DNA of 64,000 bases from contig NC_045142.1 in assembly GCF_008831285.2 (NCBI RefSeq), positions 24,937,876 through 25,001,875 of the forward strand, read 5' to 3'. The notes beneath the pieces are model-generated. The model worked only from the letters and a program-made list of their open reading frames with translations, made no database searches and was not told the DNA's origin. The stretch comes from Nymphaea colorata (lineage: Eukaryota > Streptophyta > Magnoliopsida > Nymphaeales > Nymphaeaceae). The position numbers and the translations under genes are program-made. Below, in pieces: positions 1-31,869 of this stretch. Within the stretch, counting starts at the first letter, position 1. Each line of letters opens with the position of its first letter.

Positions 1-275
1 ACTTTTAAGTCTCATGTTCAAGTGCCGAGATCCTATATTTGCAGGAAAAAAAAATGTGTGATACTGGGATCCTTCAAGGCTCAGTACATCAATCAAAGAA
101 AGGTTTCATTCGGAATGTATCCTCACAGAGTCCTATTCTGTGTTCAGACGTGCACTGAAGGCCACAACAGATTCAAGTTGCAGAGGCTCACTCTGACACG
201 AGGCCAGCTTAAACACCAGATCGCCATTTCCAGAATATCATGTTCTTTTTCTAATAAAGGTCCTTAATTACTCAC

Positions 276-2628
<2,353 letters not shown>

Positions 2629-4432
2629 CTTCCCTTCTGACTAGAGAAGTTCAATTCCCCCCAGTTTATTCTGCCAGCAGCAGTAAAGATTGCTACAGTG
2701 AAAATAGAGAAATCTGCACATACAAATGCTTGTCAGTTGTCACTCTCAAAGATGAGGAAATCACCTTTTGCAAGATTTTGTGGCTGAGGATGTTGCGCGC
2801 CAAAGTAACAGTGACAAAGAAGATTTGGCTTTTATTCCCCATTTTTGGAAACTCCGTTCAAGACTCCCTTTCGCTGATATTTTAGGTGGAGACGCAATTT
2901 CTAACTGGAAAATGGAAAATTGAAGTCGATTTATGGTTAAAATCCGTGCAGAAAAAAAATAAGATTTTAATCTTTTCCACTTTGACAAGCAGTGTGATTG
3001 GCATTAGGGCGCCTCTGAGCAGAAATCACCGTCGATCTCAGTTGCTCTAATTACGCGGTTAAGTGCAACGTTAAGGAGGGAGCAGATTATATAATTCCGA
3101 GTGAGAAGCCCGTCCCCCAATTGACGGGAGCAAGTTACGTGTTATGGTTCTTAACAAGAGATTTAGGGGTTGAAAATCATCAAAATATTTTTATTGATCA
3201 AGGAAAAACTTACATAAAACCGCTTGGTGAACAAATAGGCCCTTAATTTTTCAAACACACAAAATAACTCGAGCTCGGATTGGCTTAAATTGTTTAAGTA
3301 GTTTGTGTTAACATGTCTAGTTTCTTTTAAACTGTCAACTTCGTTTAACTTGTTAAAACTTTTTCAACTATGGTAAACCGGTTTTACTTTACTTAGTCGA
3401 GTTGAATCGAGTTTAAACAAGTCAGGTTTTTACAACTCAACCTCGACTCGTTTAGCATTTCAAATACAAATTTTAACTTAAACTCTACTAATTTATAATG
3501 AGTCACGCGCGAGTTGAGTTTTTTCAAGCTAGTTCGAGTCGAGTTGGCTAAGCTCTACGTGAAATAGCTGTCCCCCTCCGACTATCTCAGCCTTCTTACC
3601 CAACGGATTGTTCCTCTTCTTCAGGCTGCCAGTTTGCTCTTTCGTGCTGACGATCACTTTTCTTCTAGTTGGAAGAATTCTTGTTACTTTCACCTGTGAA
3701 AGTCGAGGCCTTTTGGGCTATCTGCATGCTTAGGTTGCGCTTGATCTCAATGATCTAGGCATTCTCTAACTTTCTTCATTTTAAAGTTCATACCTTTGAG
3801 AGAAAGCATCTAGAATATGGGTTATTGGAGAAACAATTTGTTGGGAGACTTTCATAATCCAAAAAACTAAGCATCTAGATTTGAGATGTTGACCGTATTC
3901 TAGAATGGGGTTTAAAGTTAGGCATAGGAATTTGGGATTAGGGTTTTACTTGTACCTCTTGGTGGTAATTGCGGTGTACCCGACTGTGATGTTGGAGAAT
4001 CATAGGGATGCCATGAAGAGTTGCATCCGACTTCATCATGACCATGGGAACTCCGGCGTCCATTCGTCCGGCCAGGAGCAACGGAGCTCGCACCCCATAC
4101 ATACGCATCTGCCGAGCCAAATAGACGACGTGCACGAGGAGGGCCAAATGAACAATGGTGATGCAAGCGTAGAGGTGCAATTACGGTACGTGCAGGATCA
4201 CGCGCAGAGTTTTCATCATAACAACGAGTGAGATTGGTTGAAGAGGCACTAATCCAAGAGGGGGTACTAATATGTATAAATAAGCGAATATTCAAAGCAA
4301 AAATAAACGTATCTTATGGAGCTGGCCCACACAGACCACATGTAGCTCTACCACTCCGCCACATATAATGGGATAATATGGTGACACTATTCGTCTCAAT
4401 AGGGGGACGGGCTTTCATGCTCATTTCTCTTA
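2629..4432. other. upstream region of copy A, no gene seen
   Basis: This stretch holds the presumed promoter of copy A, then AT-rich DNA. Between about 3250 and 3560 it has repeated gtcgag/ctcgac words and a gagtttaaacaagtca segment that match the hAT-like element at 34,737-35,232, but no termini are visible. A 108-codon open frame at 3905-4231 overlaps a 125-codon frame on the other strand. Neither resembles a known protein and I do not call either. Confidence 0.5.
2665..2670 (-). promoter_or_regulatory. degenerate TATA-like site of copy A
   Basis: The minus strand reads AATAAA 42 bp before the ATG. This is the position at which copies B, C and D carry a proper TATAAA/G. It may be a decayed TATA box; copy A could be weakly or differently expressed. 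Confidence 0.4.
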
Positions 4433-4932
4433 GGGTGCGTTTGATGCACAGGAAAAAATTTAACGTGGTAAACTTTTCTGAAAAATTTTTCTGAAAAAAA
4501 TTTCAAGATGAAATTTAACCCTCTTCCAATTTGAGGTCATGTTTGATACACAAGAAGAATTTAACCTCTTAAATTTAACATGTCTGATGCACTAGAAAAA
4601 TTAGGAGACTTTCTTTCAGACAAGAATGAAAGTGGCTAAATTGAAATGATGAACTGTGGGAAGCTCCCATGGATGAATCAAGAGAAAATGGGAACGGATT
4701 GGAGAATGGCTTCTTGTCACTATTCAAGGGAGAGATTAAAGAGCCTACGCATTAATCTAATGAAGGATGGATGGCACCCTGAAAGTGATGATGATTTCAA
4801 GGATCGATAAAGCAGACATACATCTAGTTCTTTGCACAATCTCATGCGCAACTCAGAATGGAGTTTGTTTAGGATGCTGCAAGGTTTGACGCCTAGATGA
4901 GCATCTGCCCTTTGCACAATCCCATTTAAAAA

Positions 4933-5105
4933 TCATCACGTTTATGCACATTTCATCAAACAAGTTACGCACGTGATCAATAGCAGAGCAGAAAGCCCAC
5001 ATCAAAATCAACATGTTTATGCACATTTCATCCAACAAGTTATGCAATAGCAGAGCAGAAATCCCACATCAAAATCAACATGTTTATGCACATTTCATCA
5101 AATTA
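4933..5105. repeat. two and a half tandem units of about 67-76 bp
   Basis: The unit contains gtttatgcacatttcatc, then aacaagtta.gca, then atagcagagcagaaa.cccacatcaaaat. It occurs at about 4933, 5009 and (truncated) 5076, inside the PIF/Harbinger-type element. The first unit carries an extra cgtgatca segment. Confidence 0.75.
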
Positions 5106-5851
5106 AAATCAACACATTTATACAAGATAGTTTTCAGTCTCCAGGATCTCCCCCAAAGTCCCAAGTGTGTTGATTCGTGTCAATTCCTTTCCCTTGTAAG
5201 GGATTTTGGATGGAAAAGCGAGCGGCCCATGAATCGGCATCCATAATCAAATTTTCCCCAACTTTTCCCAATTCAAAAACCCTAATCCCCCAAACAAAAA
5301 CTGAAAAGAGCGCCGGAAAAAGCCCGACCCTTAGTTCAGTTGTCTGCCTCAACGAACACAATAAACAGAAATGGAGGCACCGGGCAGCTTCTGACAGAGA
5401 ATTTGTGGGTTATCTTTCACTGAACTCCAGAAATCTGTAAATTTAGCTATGAGAAATCGATGGTCTAGTTGGAGAAGGAATGAGCAAAACCCCCACTGAG
5501 AAGGAAAAGGCGCTGCCCCTCTCTCTCCCTGTCCGCCAACGTGAGACAGAGACGAATAGAAAAAGAGAGAACACAGAATAGGGAGAAAGAGGTTGGCGTA
5601 CCTCAACTTCTTCGAAGGAGAACGGCGATGGTTGGAGGCAAAGCGGCGGTGGTGGTGCGGCGATGGTTGGAGGCAGAGTGGCGGTGGTGGTGCGGGTGAG
5701 CGGTGGACTTCTGCTTCCGCCTTCCCCCTCTACTTCTCCCTTTCCCCTCTGCATCGTCTGGTCGGGAGCCGTCGAGCGGGGGGTGGAGGGTGTCGAGCGC
5801 GGGGGGAGGGCGTCGAGCGGGTGGAACTCCACCCGCTCCCATTATGCGTTA

Positions 5852-5920
5852 AACGGGGTGAATTTCACCCCGTTTGATGCAGTTTTCGTCGGGCGGGTGA
5901 AATTTTACCCGCCCGTACGG
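5852..5920. repeat. two consecutive inverted repeats near the element's right end
   Basis: The first has 12-nt arms (aaacggggtgaa / ttcaccccgttt) around a single base at about 5852-5876. The second has 9-nt arms (cgggcgggt / acccgcccg) around 8 bases at about 5892-5920. They would form strong hairpins and belong to the subterminal part of the PIF/Harbinger-type element. Confidence 0.7.
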
Positions 5921-5968
5921 TTTTTTCCGAAAAATCGGAATTCACCCGGGCAATCAAACGGGCCCTTA

Positions 5969-6905
5969 AGTTCAAACACACTGTGCTTTGAGCTTCTCAC
6001 ACTCTGACACTCATTTTCAGGAGAATCCTGTTGATCATACACCAAGGCTCTTGACACATTGGAAGACACACAACAAGTCGTTCAAACCAATAGCGAAGCC
6101 TGTGACTAAAACTTTTAGTTGGGGTGAGGCCACAGGGTCAATTTTCTATGCATCTAAATGCTTTCTGGCAAGCTGGGTGGTCCTGCGCCTCCCCTCAGTT
6201 ATATGTGGCTCCCGATATCCAATTCATTGACATCCTAATTACGTGAGAAATTAATTGCTTGGAACAGTCCACACGGACTGTCCCTTTTGTGATGCCAATT
6301 GTGCAAGTTCAGTTGCTAAGAGTTCACTGATAGAGCACAACTCATAACATCATCACATACAAGATGAGCAGCCTGCCCTTGCACGCACACACACACAGAG
6401 TTTAATTGACTGATGCATTGGAATTTCTTAAATAAGTAAAATTTAAGTTTGCAGTTGACTTTCAAAGCAATTTAAGATTAATAACAATCCGGGTGGGCGA
6501 GATGTTAACAACCCACCATCCAGAAAAAAGGGCTAAAGCTTCCCATTCCCCTGCCTTCAGGGTCTTGAGCTGCATAAGCAATGATATAGTAATATATCCT
6601 TCAACTTAGGTTCAACCTCTTTTAAGAGTCACCTTCTTGTGCAAGCTGATGTCTAGAATAGCCCATGGGGACAAGGGCCGAAAGGTACCATTCTCAGGGA
6701 CAACTTGGAGCTAAAAGCAGGTGACATGCATCCAACATACTATTTGACACGTACAATGTGAAACATTGCTTGTGCCTATATTTGTCACTGAAATTTAAAA
6801 TTGTCAAAGCATAACGAAGAAAAGGAGGGGTTGATTAGATCATGAACACTAGTTTAACAAAAAATGATTACTGATGGCAGAGCATGAATGGGTGAATAAA
6901 AAGAC
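5969..6905. other. 3' flank of copy B
   Basis: No gene is seen. The segment at about 6630-6860 is related to 25,290-25,530, the 3' flank of copy D; shared words include agagtcaccttcttgtgcaa and gctgatgtctagaa. A shorter match (gaagaaaaggagggg) lies beside the end of copy C. It therefore looks like a duplicated 3' UTR or downstream region rather than a separate gene. Confidence 0.55.
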
Positions 6906-12014
<5,109 letters not shown>

Positions 12015-12049
12015 CTCTCCTCTTGACTACCATAACTATTTTTCTTCAG

Positions 12050-12057
12050 ATTTATAG
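12050..12057 (-). promoter_or_regulatory. TATA box of copy B
   Basis: The minus strand reads CTATAAAT with the T of TATA at 12,056, 42 bp before the ATG at 12,014. Copies C and D have a TATA box at 41 and 43 bp. With a usual 25-35 bp TATA-to-start distance the 5' leader would be only about 5-15 nt. Confidence 0.6.
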
Positions 12058-14765
12058 GCGCCGTCTGATGCAACGGCCTCTTCAGTCGACGACACAAATG
12101 GGTGAAAACGTTGGCAACTCTTCATCGGAAAATATCTTTGAGATGTTGATGACGCCATAGAGACACCGACCTATACCATGAAAATGTCATCTTTGGGAAT
12201 TGACACCTGCTTGGAAAGATGAGGGAGGAGAAACTCCGTGGGACTTATTTTCTTCAAAAAGCCTACAATGGTGACAACGAAAGCAACTATTAAGCATGCG
12301 TTTTGTCATAACGAGAGAAACTCATGAACCTTCTCTCACTGCCATGCGTCGACGTGCTGTTGTATTTTCTTGATTTGGAACCTTTCTCGGGAGCTTGAAC
12401 CAAAAATATGTAATGGGGCAATTCTTCTACTCCTAAAACTGTATTGATGCGTGATTCAATTTCAGAGGCTGAAGGTGATAATCTCTTCTTCTTTCGGAAA
12501 AACTACAGTTCCCTTTCTTTTTCCTGCTCGTGGAGATTACTCCTTTGAAAGCTTAACCAGCCATATTGATGGTGGAATACATCGGCCCATAAATTTGATG
12601 AGGATGGGATCGCCAAGAAACCGCAACTCGCAAACCGTAAGAGCGATGAGACGATTCTGTAAAATCTCAGTCGGTATAAGGCCTGTATGGTGCAAGTTAG
12701 TTAGCTTGCATCAGCCAATACCGCCGATATGGAGCCGACATATTAACCAAATAATAATAATAATAATAATAATAAACAATTTATTATGTTTTTTTTTGTT
12801 AATTTAGTGTGTCACATATCCCCAGTGCAATGGATACAAATCTGCTTTTTCTGGTATTGAAAACATTGTTAAACATAATGTCATATCACCCTTAAAGAAT
12901 GCCCTAAAATAGATAGATTATTAATTAATTTTGTAATAAGATATCTCCCCTTATCAGTTTTTATGAGCTGACATGAGTCTATTCAGCTTATAATAAGAGG
13001 CCAAGTCAGACATTTTTAGCTAAGGAGAACTAATAGTATGTAATTTAAACTGTGAAATTGAAATGAGCCAGCCAACTTCATCCCCGTATATTTTTCCTTT
13101 ATAATGCTAAAAGCTAGTGTAAATGGTGCATTTCATGACTGAAAACCATGTTTAATGAACTGTCATTTCGTCATGCACTATTTGTGATAGTCTTTAGCGT
13201 CGTTAATAACAGAACCTGTCCAGCCATGGATGTTGGCTGGCTGAATTCAGTTCCTCCTTTAAACTTGTTGCTCGTATAGAACTTAACAAAATTGTCTAAG
13301 GTTCTAATATATAAATAAACCAATTTCTATGGACTGATGTGGGGAGTGGCTCACACTAGCTTCTACCGCTGCTTACAATCATAGTATCTATATCATCATA
13401 TGGGTCCGGCATACTAGGGAAGGAAAGGGCCGTAGGCAGGGGCTGTGGTCGGCGCTCATATTTTGAGAACAAAAATAATTGTATAATTATTTTTTTGAAT
13501 TTTTTTAATTTGGCATGTATAAAAAAATTGAGAAATATTATTTGGTTCATGTTTAAATTTTGAAAATACTATTTTGCCTACCATTTTTCCGTTCTTTTAA
13601 ACAACAAATAGAGACTTTACTCCTGTTAAGACCCACCCAACCACTGTGGGTCTCCGTTTTCCTAAGGTCTTGGACTGCACCATGAATTCCCAATGCATAT
13701 CAACTAGCATATTGGTTTCGCCGCATTAGCACAGAGGAGCCTAATGTACCATACTCCAGACATACTAGTTTCGCTAAAACCCTCTTCATGTTTTCGCCTC
13801 TCGTTTTTACAATTCATTGGCCAATATTATGGTGCCACATATAATAACTTTTTTCTTTATTATTCTTTAAATATTTTATCATTTGTTTATTTGAATGTTT
13901 CCTTTTTATTATTTTAAAATATGTATACATATTTTTTTTTAATTCCTAACGTATCTAACTAGAATCTGCCATTTTCAAAAACAAGAACATGGAGATATCC
14001 AATAAAAGTGGAAGGATCCTATGTATTTTCCTGTACAGTCCTCTAAATTAAAAAAAAAAAATCATTATATGTATCTGTCGGCATGAAAGAAATGATATCT
14101 AGTAGTTGTCAACTAAAGTGCGACTTGTATTGAGAAATTCAAAACCAGGAGATCTATGTTAAGGTTAAAGCTTAGAAATTTAAAATTCCCTCTTAAATAA
14201 AAACTTGTTAGGCTAATAAGCTCGCCCACTCCTTCAATGTGGGATTCCATGGGTTTCCATACAAATAGCTCATGTCAGGTTGGAGTATAATTTAAGATCT
14301 TGGTTAGGTGAAAAGGACGAGTATTTCATTCTGCCACTAACAAGCCACACACGATTTGCATTTTAAAACTTAATTTTTAAACTTAACTTTTTTCTTTAAC
14401 TTGATTTCTCTTCCACCAAGATTCTATATTTTCTCCTATTTTTTATTTAATTTTGATAATTTTGTGGATTATTATATATATATAATGTATATATTCACAT
14501 ATAAACTCTGTCATACCCCGTATCCAAATTTTCTAAAATTATAGTGTCCGTACTCCTATCCACGTGATTTAGGTAGAAATTATTGTACAAATAGTTACAG
14601 CTCAACCCAATGGTGAAGTGAAAAGTCTAAGACAAATACAAACTGAAGCATCATTGGTGCCTATATTTGCTTTGTTACAGAAACTCAAAACTTTCGAAGC
14701 AATATGAAGAAAAGGAGGGGAAAAAGACCGCTAATGGCAGAGCATGAACAGATCCATAAAAGGAT
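12058..14765. other. intergenic region between copies C and B
   Basis: The first ~650 bp, upstream of copy B, share words with the upstream regions of C and D (for example a gcgttgatga/tgttgatga segment and gagattactcctttgaa). An (ATA)n run lies at 12,751-12,774. Around 13,320-13,370 there is a gtggctcacac...ccgctgctta segment resembling the decayed element at 15,238-15,415. The rest is AT-rich. No gene is seen. Confidence 0.5.
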
Positions 14766-21233
<6,468 letters not shown>

Positions 21234-21268
21234 CTCTCATTCTGACTGCATTAACACTTTTCCTTATA

Positions 21269-21275
21269 CTTATAG
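21269..21275 (-). promoter_or_regulatory. TATA box of copy C
   Basis: The minus strand reads CTATAAG, with the T of TATA at 21,274, 41 bp before the ATG. The surrounding CACCTATAAGTATAAGG aligns with the B and D promoters (GCGCCTATAAATC, GGACCTATAAATACG). Confidence 0.6.
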
Positions 21276-24200
21276 GTGCCGTTTGGTACAGCAGTGACTT
21301 CTTCCTGCCACAAAAAAGACGGATACGATCCTTATACGTCTGTGGCACGACTCTCACCACAAAGACCAGCCGCATTCTGGCCTCTTCTGTCGTTCCGTGG
21401 CCGAAAACATTGGCAGCATTTCAGTGGAAAAAAAAACCTCCAAGGCGTTGATGAACCCATAACAACATCAACCTATTGGAGTAAAGGTTGAAAATGTCCA
21501 TCGAGTTTGAAAATACAAAATATTCCTTCCTTGGAACGACGTAACGTCTTAACCAAACACCTCGTGGGGCCTCTTCAAGTCACTTCAGAGAGCCTAATGT
21601 TGAAAGGAGAGCATTCACCGAGCAAGAGAGGAAGACTCATGAATGTTCTTTCACAGGGCGGAGAAGAAAATTGTTTAGGGGTGTGTACCATATATATATA
21701 TATATAGGAAGACTCATGAATCTTCTTTCACAGGGCGGGGAAGAAAATTGTTCAGAGGTGTGTGTACCATATGTGTATATATAGTTTTACATTTTTAAGA
21801 AACTTCAAAAGAGAAAAATTAATCTCAAATATCGATGTAAAAGTATCAAGTTTTCATTGGGCCTCTGTAAGCAACTGCTTACACGTAGCCGACACCTACT
21901 TCCAGCCGTACTGTTAGAGTCTGCTTGGCATTTTCTGCAATTGGAATCTTACAGCTTACTTGGGAGGTCGAATGTTCTACAAGAAAGTGCGACCAAAGTA
22001 CATTAATCAAGTTTCTAATCGAATCCTTCTTCTTTTCTTTAGCCACCTACTTTGGTGGATGCATACTTTAATTCTTGGACCGCAAATATTCATGTGAAAT
22101 ATTTTGAAAAAAAAAAAAGAGTCCTTGTTCTTTGCCGTAATGGTGGAGATTACTCCTTTGAAATTATTCCTTAGCTCTTAACAAGCGTTAAATTTTTTAA
22201 AAAAAGTTATTATTAATATATGGCCGCAGAGCGGTTCTTATTGAATAAACTCCGTTGGAATATTAAGTTGAATTTCGAAGAAACAATATGAAAGATTTCA
22301 CATGCACCAAACCGGTAGATGCCAAAAGGAAAAGTTAGGGAACAATGAAAAATTTAGTGATATGAAATTAGCTTTTCAGATTATGACAAAAAGGTGGGCC
22401 TCAACTTTTTATTTTTTCAACGACACGGTAACTTTTGCGTCACTTCAGATTGTGCCCTTCGCCCACTAAAAAAACGAATAAAATAAAGAACAATAAATTT
22501 AAACTTGAACTATTTTAAGAGGGCTTAAAACTTTCTTAGTAAGTGTGTGTGTTTTTTTTTTCAAACTGCAAATGTAAAGCATCTAGTTCTTGTTACCGAC
22601 GAGCCATTTTTGTACTTTTTAAAATTTGGCCCTTTGAAAAAAAAAAATCTAGATTTAGTTTATGTTTTTAAACTTCACACTTCACGATTCCTTGGTCTTA
22701 CCAGAATCCGTTCAAAACAGTTAGATTTGATAATTTGTAAGAGGTGAAAGCCGCCCCTTCTCCTATCTTCAAGGTTGAGCGATGTTTCGGGACTTTGATA
22801 AATCTCTGATACATCTGTCAACTTGAATTGTGTATGTCACTGTCTGCAGTTTAGATTCTAAAAGAGTAATGTTTATGAAATCAAACTGACAACCGAGCTC
22901 TCATCAACTAAAACTGACGATCCATGAGTGTTATGTACGTACCCATATCAAATTATATTTTAAATTTTTTATTCTTGGTTCATTTTATATATTTTATTCA
23001 TTTATTTTGTTTAAATGGCTGTTTCAACATTTTTAATCAATTCTCAAGCGATTCAGCTGAATCCAATCCCCGTCTCCTCGATTTGGTTCATAAACCGGTT
23101 TTTACAACGCTGCCGCGTTATTGTCCGTGGAAATATTCCTGAAAAAAGAAAAATTAGTTGTCAAATTCAACTTCATTGACTATCTTTTATATATTTTTTC
23201 GTTTCTTTTTTCTTTTTTACAAAATAGCTTTACCAATACTTTTAGGGTAAATTTGTGAACCGGTGATTTGGTTCATAAAATGACTTTTACAGCACTGCCT
23301 TTGTACTACCTATTTACTAAGGTTTTATAGTTATGTCATTAACAGAAAAAAAAAAAAGGTTAAGAAATCTAATTTCAAAGTTTAATTTGCAGTACTTACA
23401 TTCTGGGCACTTGTGGGTAGGGCCGGAGCACCTTCGGCTTATAGCTGCATTCCATTTCTATAAGGTACAAGGGGATAGCACTCTGGGGAGTCGAACTAAT
23501 GATGTGCCTTCAACACCGCATCCTAATTACCCTAAGACAATTTGAGAAATTTAACTTAAAAATATGAACAAAATTCCCATTGGAAAAAAAAAAAGGGAAA
23601 GTGTCACAGTTTTGCGTCTGGTTGCAGAATGTGATGTTTGGCTTAAAGTCTCATATGTCATTTTCGTTTTAATTATGCGAAGTTGGTAGCTTTTGAATGC
23701 TCATAGCTGAATAGAGCTATCAACAAACGACTTCCTAAGGGCTTGCTCGGCATGGGTTTAAATTCGGTTCCTATTTCTATGAACTTGTGATTTCATTCCT
23801 TTTAATCAATCATTATAAATATAATAACAAGTTAAACTCATTCGATTAACTATAAATGATCAAATGAACGATTTATATCCTATTTATATTCATATAAACT
23901 CATGATTTCAATCTCTTAAACCGTTCAATATAACTATACCAACAGGTTAAACACATTGGATTGGATTAACGAGAAGGCATCAAATGCATGACCTAAATCT
24001 CTTTTGTATTCATACAAACTTAAAAACATAACGAGTATCTCATGAAATATGAGCAGATCCATGGTACATTTATGTCAATGTTTCATGAGTCTTCCTCAAT
24101 TTTGAGGCATATTCATCAAGTACCAATACAAAATTTTTAAAGCCAAATGGCAGCTAAAGAATATAAATCAATATGATATCAAACTGACATCAAAGAAATT

Positions 24201-25575
24201 GTATGTATGTATAATAAGTATGTATCCAAGGTTGAGAAATCATGAAATTCTTTTCGTTTATATCTTGCCCAAGGTTTTTCTAAAAGTTAGAAAAGAAAAG
24301 TGGGTTTCCAGTTTTTTGGGGGCACAAGTGGAGTTATTCTTTTAGATAGAGACAGCTTTAATTTGAAGAAAGAGTGACATATAAGAAAGGGAAAGGAAGG
24401 CTGCCTCATTTGATGCCATGAGGAAAGTCGCTCTCTCCCAACCCTTTTCTTGGCCTTATTACTAAATTCTTAGGCTTATGAAAAGCAAGTGTTCGCTTAT
24501 TAGTTATGCAAATAACTGGTTAACTTTCTATGTATTTCTAAATAAGTGTTTAATGTTTGAGAAATTACATATAACTGCTTGTGTTTATAAAATAATTTTG
24601 AAAACATGCTTCATGAATGGACCAATGTTTATCCTACCTTTAATTACAAAAATCTTCTTCTTTTGAAAAAAAAAAAAACATATTCCCTTTCTCCACCTTT
24701 GGCCGTTATTTCATTAGTGGAGCTTGTATTTGCAAATTTTTTTGTGAGTTTAAGCAGTTATTCATAATTTTTCAAACATTAAATTTTGAGTGTTTTTTGA
24801 CAAATTCATGAAAGCTTACGAATTTTTTGTAAATTTCTCATTATTATTTGTAAACTATCATAATCAAGAAGGAGAGTTTGGGGGAAATAAGACGACTTCT
24901 TGTTTTGTCGTTTGGTTGATTCGAAATTTTCGTAGTTAGACGACAAGCGGCATGTGAGGACACATGTCTCTTATTCGATTCTCTCTGACAGTCAGATTCG
25001 ATTCTCTGACAGTGAGATAGATGGGGTCAAAAGGTTTTTCTCCCCTCTTCTCTCTAACCATCTCGTCCGTCTATTTATTTTAAAAGAATTATTTGCATTC
25101 CTGTGGGCCTGGTTCTTGCTCTAGATTTTGTATGATCTTAATCATGGATGCACTCACATGCGCGTATTTTGTTAATTTAACTTTATGTTTATGATTTTAA
25201 AACTTAGTTCATTGGAAACATATATTATGTTTGTTTACATATTCTTAACATGAATTCAAGTACAAAAAACTTAAATTCCTGTTAGCACGAAAATTTTCAA
25301 GAGTCACCTTCTTGTGCAAGCTGATGTCTAGAACAGGCCACGGGAAGAGGGCCGAAAGCTCGGGGTACCATTCACAGAGTTGATCTATGGTTTGAAAAAT
25401 TGGAGCAAAAAGCCGGTGACATGGCTGCAGCATACTCTTTGACACATACAGAGTGAAATATCATTGATGCTTACATGTGTTACTGAAAATTAAGATTTAC
25501 AAACTATAAAGAAGAAAAGGAGGGATGGTTGGATCATGAATACCAGTATAATAAAAAGGATACATAAAGAAGGAC
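21276..25575. other. intergenic region between copies D and C
   Basis: About 21,280-21,600 aligns with the DNA upstream of copy D (ctctcaccac.aagaccagccg; ccttccttggaacgacgta). Similarity continues in patches to about 23,700: a gattTGGTTCATAAA...TTTTACAAC motif occurs twice here and twice at 31,490-31,720. The rest is AT-rich with no gene. The final ~280 bp before copy D match the 3' flank of copy B. Open frames here are short and featureless. Confidence 0.5.
21629..21783. repeat. 77-bp tandem duplication upstream of copy C
   Basis: A unit containing ggaagactcatgaat, ttctttcacagggcgg and gaagaaaattgtt recurs 77 bp later, with a (TA)n run at the junction. It lies about 400-550 bp upstream of the ATG of copy C. 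Confidence 0.8.
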
Positions 25576-30668
<5,093 letters not shown>

Positions 30669-30702
30669 CTCTCATTCTCTCTCTATCGCAACTTTTTTCT
30701 TC

Positions 30703-30712
30703 GTATTTATAG
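30703..30712 (-). promoter_or_regulatory. TATA box of copy D
   Basis: The minus strand reads CTATAAATAC, with the T of TATA at 30,711, 43 bp before the ATG at 30,668. Spacing matches copies B (42) and C (41). Confidence 0.65.
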
Positions 30713-31823
30713 GTCCCACTTCAGGACTCTCACCACGAAGACCAGCCGTTTCTGTGGCCGCAAAAGTTGGCAGCTTCCCCATGGAAAAAAAAAAAAAATT
30801 GCATGAGGCGTTGATGAATCCACACCAACCCATAGAATGAAAATGTCGAAATCTTTGAAGATAAAAACTACGCCTTCCTTGGAACGACGTATCCAGAAAC
30901 ATCATTTCGTGGGGACCTTTAAGTTACTTCAGAAAGCCCCTAACGTTGAAATACAAGACTCTCAAACCTTCGTCACTGTCATGACTGGGCTTACTGTGGC
31001 ATCTTCTTCATTTGGAATCTTACTCGATAGCTCGAATATTCAACAAGGCAGGCAGCCACAGAAAAGTAACCAAGAATTCAAGCGGCTGAAGGTGGCGTGT
31101 TCTTGTTAATAACCATATTCACACGAATATTTTGAGCAATAATCGTGCAGATTAGTCCTTTGAACTCTCAACCAGCGTTGTTAGTGACTGTACGTATCGG
31201 CATGAGTTAATTGATGAAGATGCGACGGCCAAGAAACAGGAAAGGCTACGTTTGTTAACCTCTTATTTCAGATCCTTGTTCTCAAATCTACTACATCAAT
31301 GGATTTTCCATTGTTTAGATTTCAATAAACAATCTATCGATGTAATGGATCTTTGATTGATCCATGAGCGTTAAACGTAAATTTTTGTTTATGTTTATAA
31401 AATATTTTAATGTTTTTTTTAATTGTCGTTATATATATTTTTTCATTTGTTTGGTTTAAAATGATTTTTTTACCCAGTGGACATATGGGATGATTGGATT
31501 CTGTTCATAAACTGATTTTTACAACACTTCCCACTCACTCTCTCACAGGCATTCGTGTGAAACAGAAAAATTAGTCGACAAAATTAACTTGAAATACTAC
31601 TTATTTTTTAATTTTTTCTCATTTATTTTACACCAAATAAGTTTCGTAATAAATTCGTCGATTCAGATGAAATGGCAAATCAGTAGCCCGAGCACAAACT
31701 GATTTTTTTCAACACTGCTCTTAGTACTACTGTGTCTTTTCATAAAAAAGAGAGAGAAAAATTGGTCAACAAATTTAACGAAAGAAAACTAATTTGCGGT
31801 AGTTAGGTTGCTTTCGATCCACT

Positions 31824-31869
31824 GGATTTCAAATCCACACATTTTACATTAAATGTGGATTTGAAATCC
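31824..31869. repeat. inverted repeat with 16-bp perfect arms
   Basis: GGATTTCAAATCCACA and its exact reverse complement are separated by 14 bp. The flanking ggttgctttcgatcc resembles Tourist-type termini, so this may be the core of a short decayed MITE, but no second terminus or target duplication is clear. Confidence 0.55.

Larger units (their letters stand above)
4433..5965. mobile_element. PIF/Harbinger-type non-autonomous element (1.5 kb) with TTA target duplication
   Basis: The left end reads GGGTGCGTTTGATGCAC and the inverted right end reads GGGCCCGTTTGATTGCC, agreeing at 11 of the first 13 bases. Both ends are flanked by TTA (4430-4432 and 5966-5968). The TTA target duplication and a GGG..GTTTG terminus are typical of PIF/Harbinger (Tourist-like) elements. 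At 1533 bp it is larger than a usual MITE. No transposase is visible. It contains a tandem repeat (4933-5105), a GC-rich stretch (about 5600-5830) unlike its surroundings, and nested inverted repeats near the right end. The terminal evidence is direct; superfamily assignment is inference. Confidence 0.7.

Noticed and set aside
1-275. Search for exon 9 of copy A at the left edge
   Set aside because: No [11 protein letters not shown]-type sequence is present; intron 8 in other copies is about 420-560 bp, so exon 9 should lie outside the window.
3905-4295. Overlapping 108- and 125-codon frames on opposite strands
   Set aside because: No family resemblance on either strand, no splice context, and both strands equally open, as expected by chance in a GC-richer patch.
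5443-5877. Several overlapping open frames of 80-129 codons in GC-rich DNA
   Set aside because: Low-complexity Gly/Arg/Pro products of trinucleotide-rich sequence inside a transposable element; all frames are open because of composition.
25245-25445. 66-codon minus-strand frame next to copy D
   Set aside because: It falls in the duplicated 3' flank shared with copy B (about 6630-6800), where the frame is not kept. Most likely 3' UTR.
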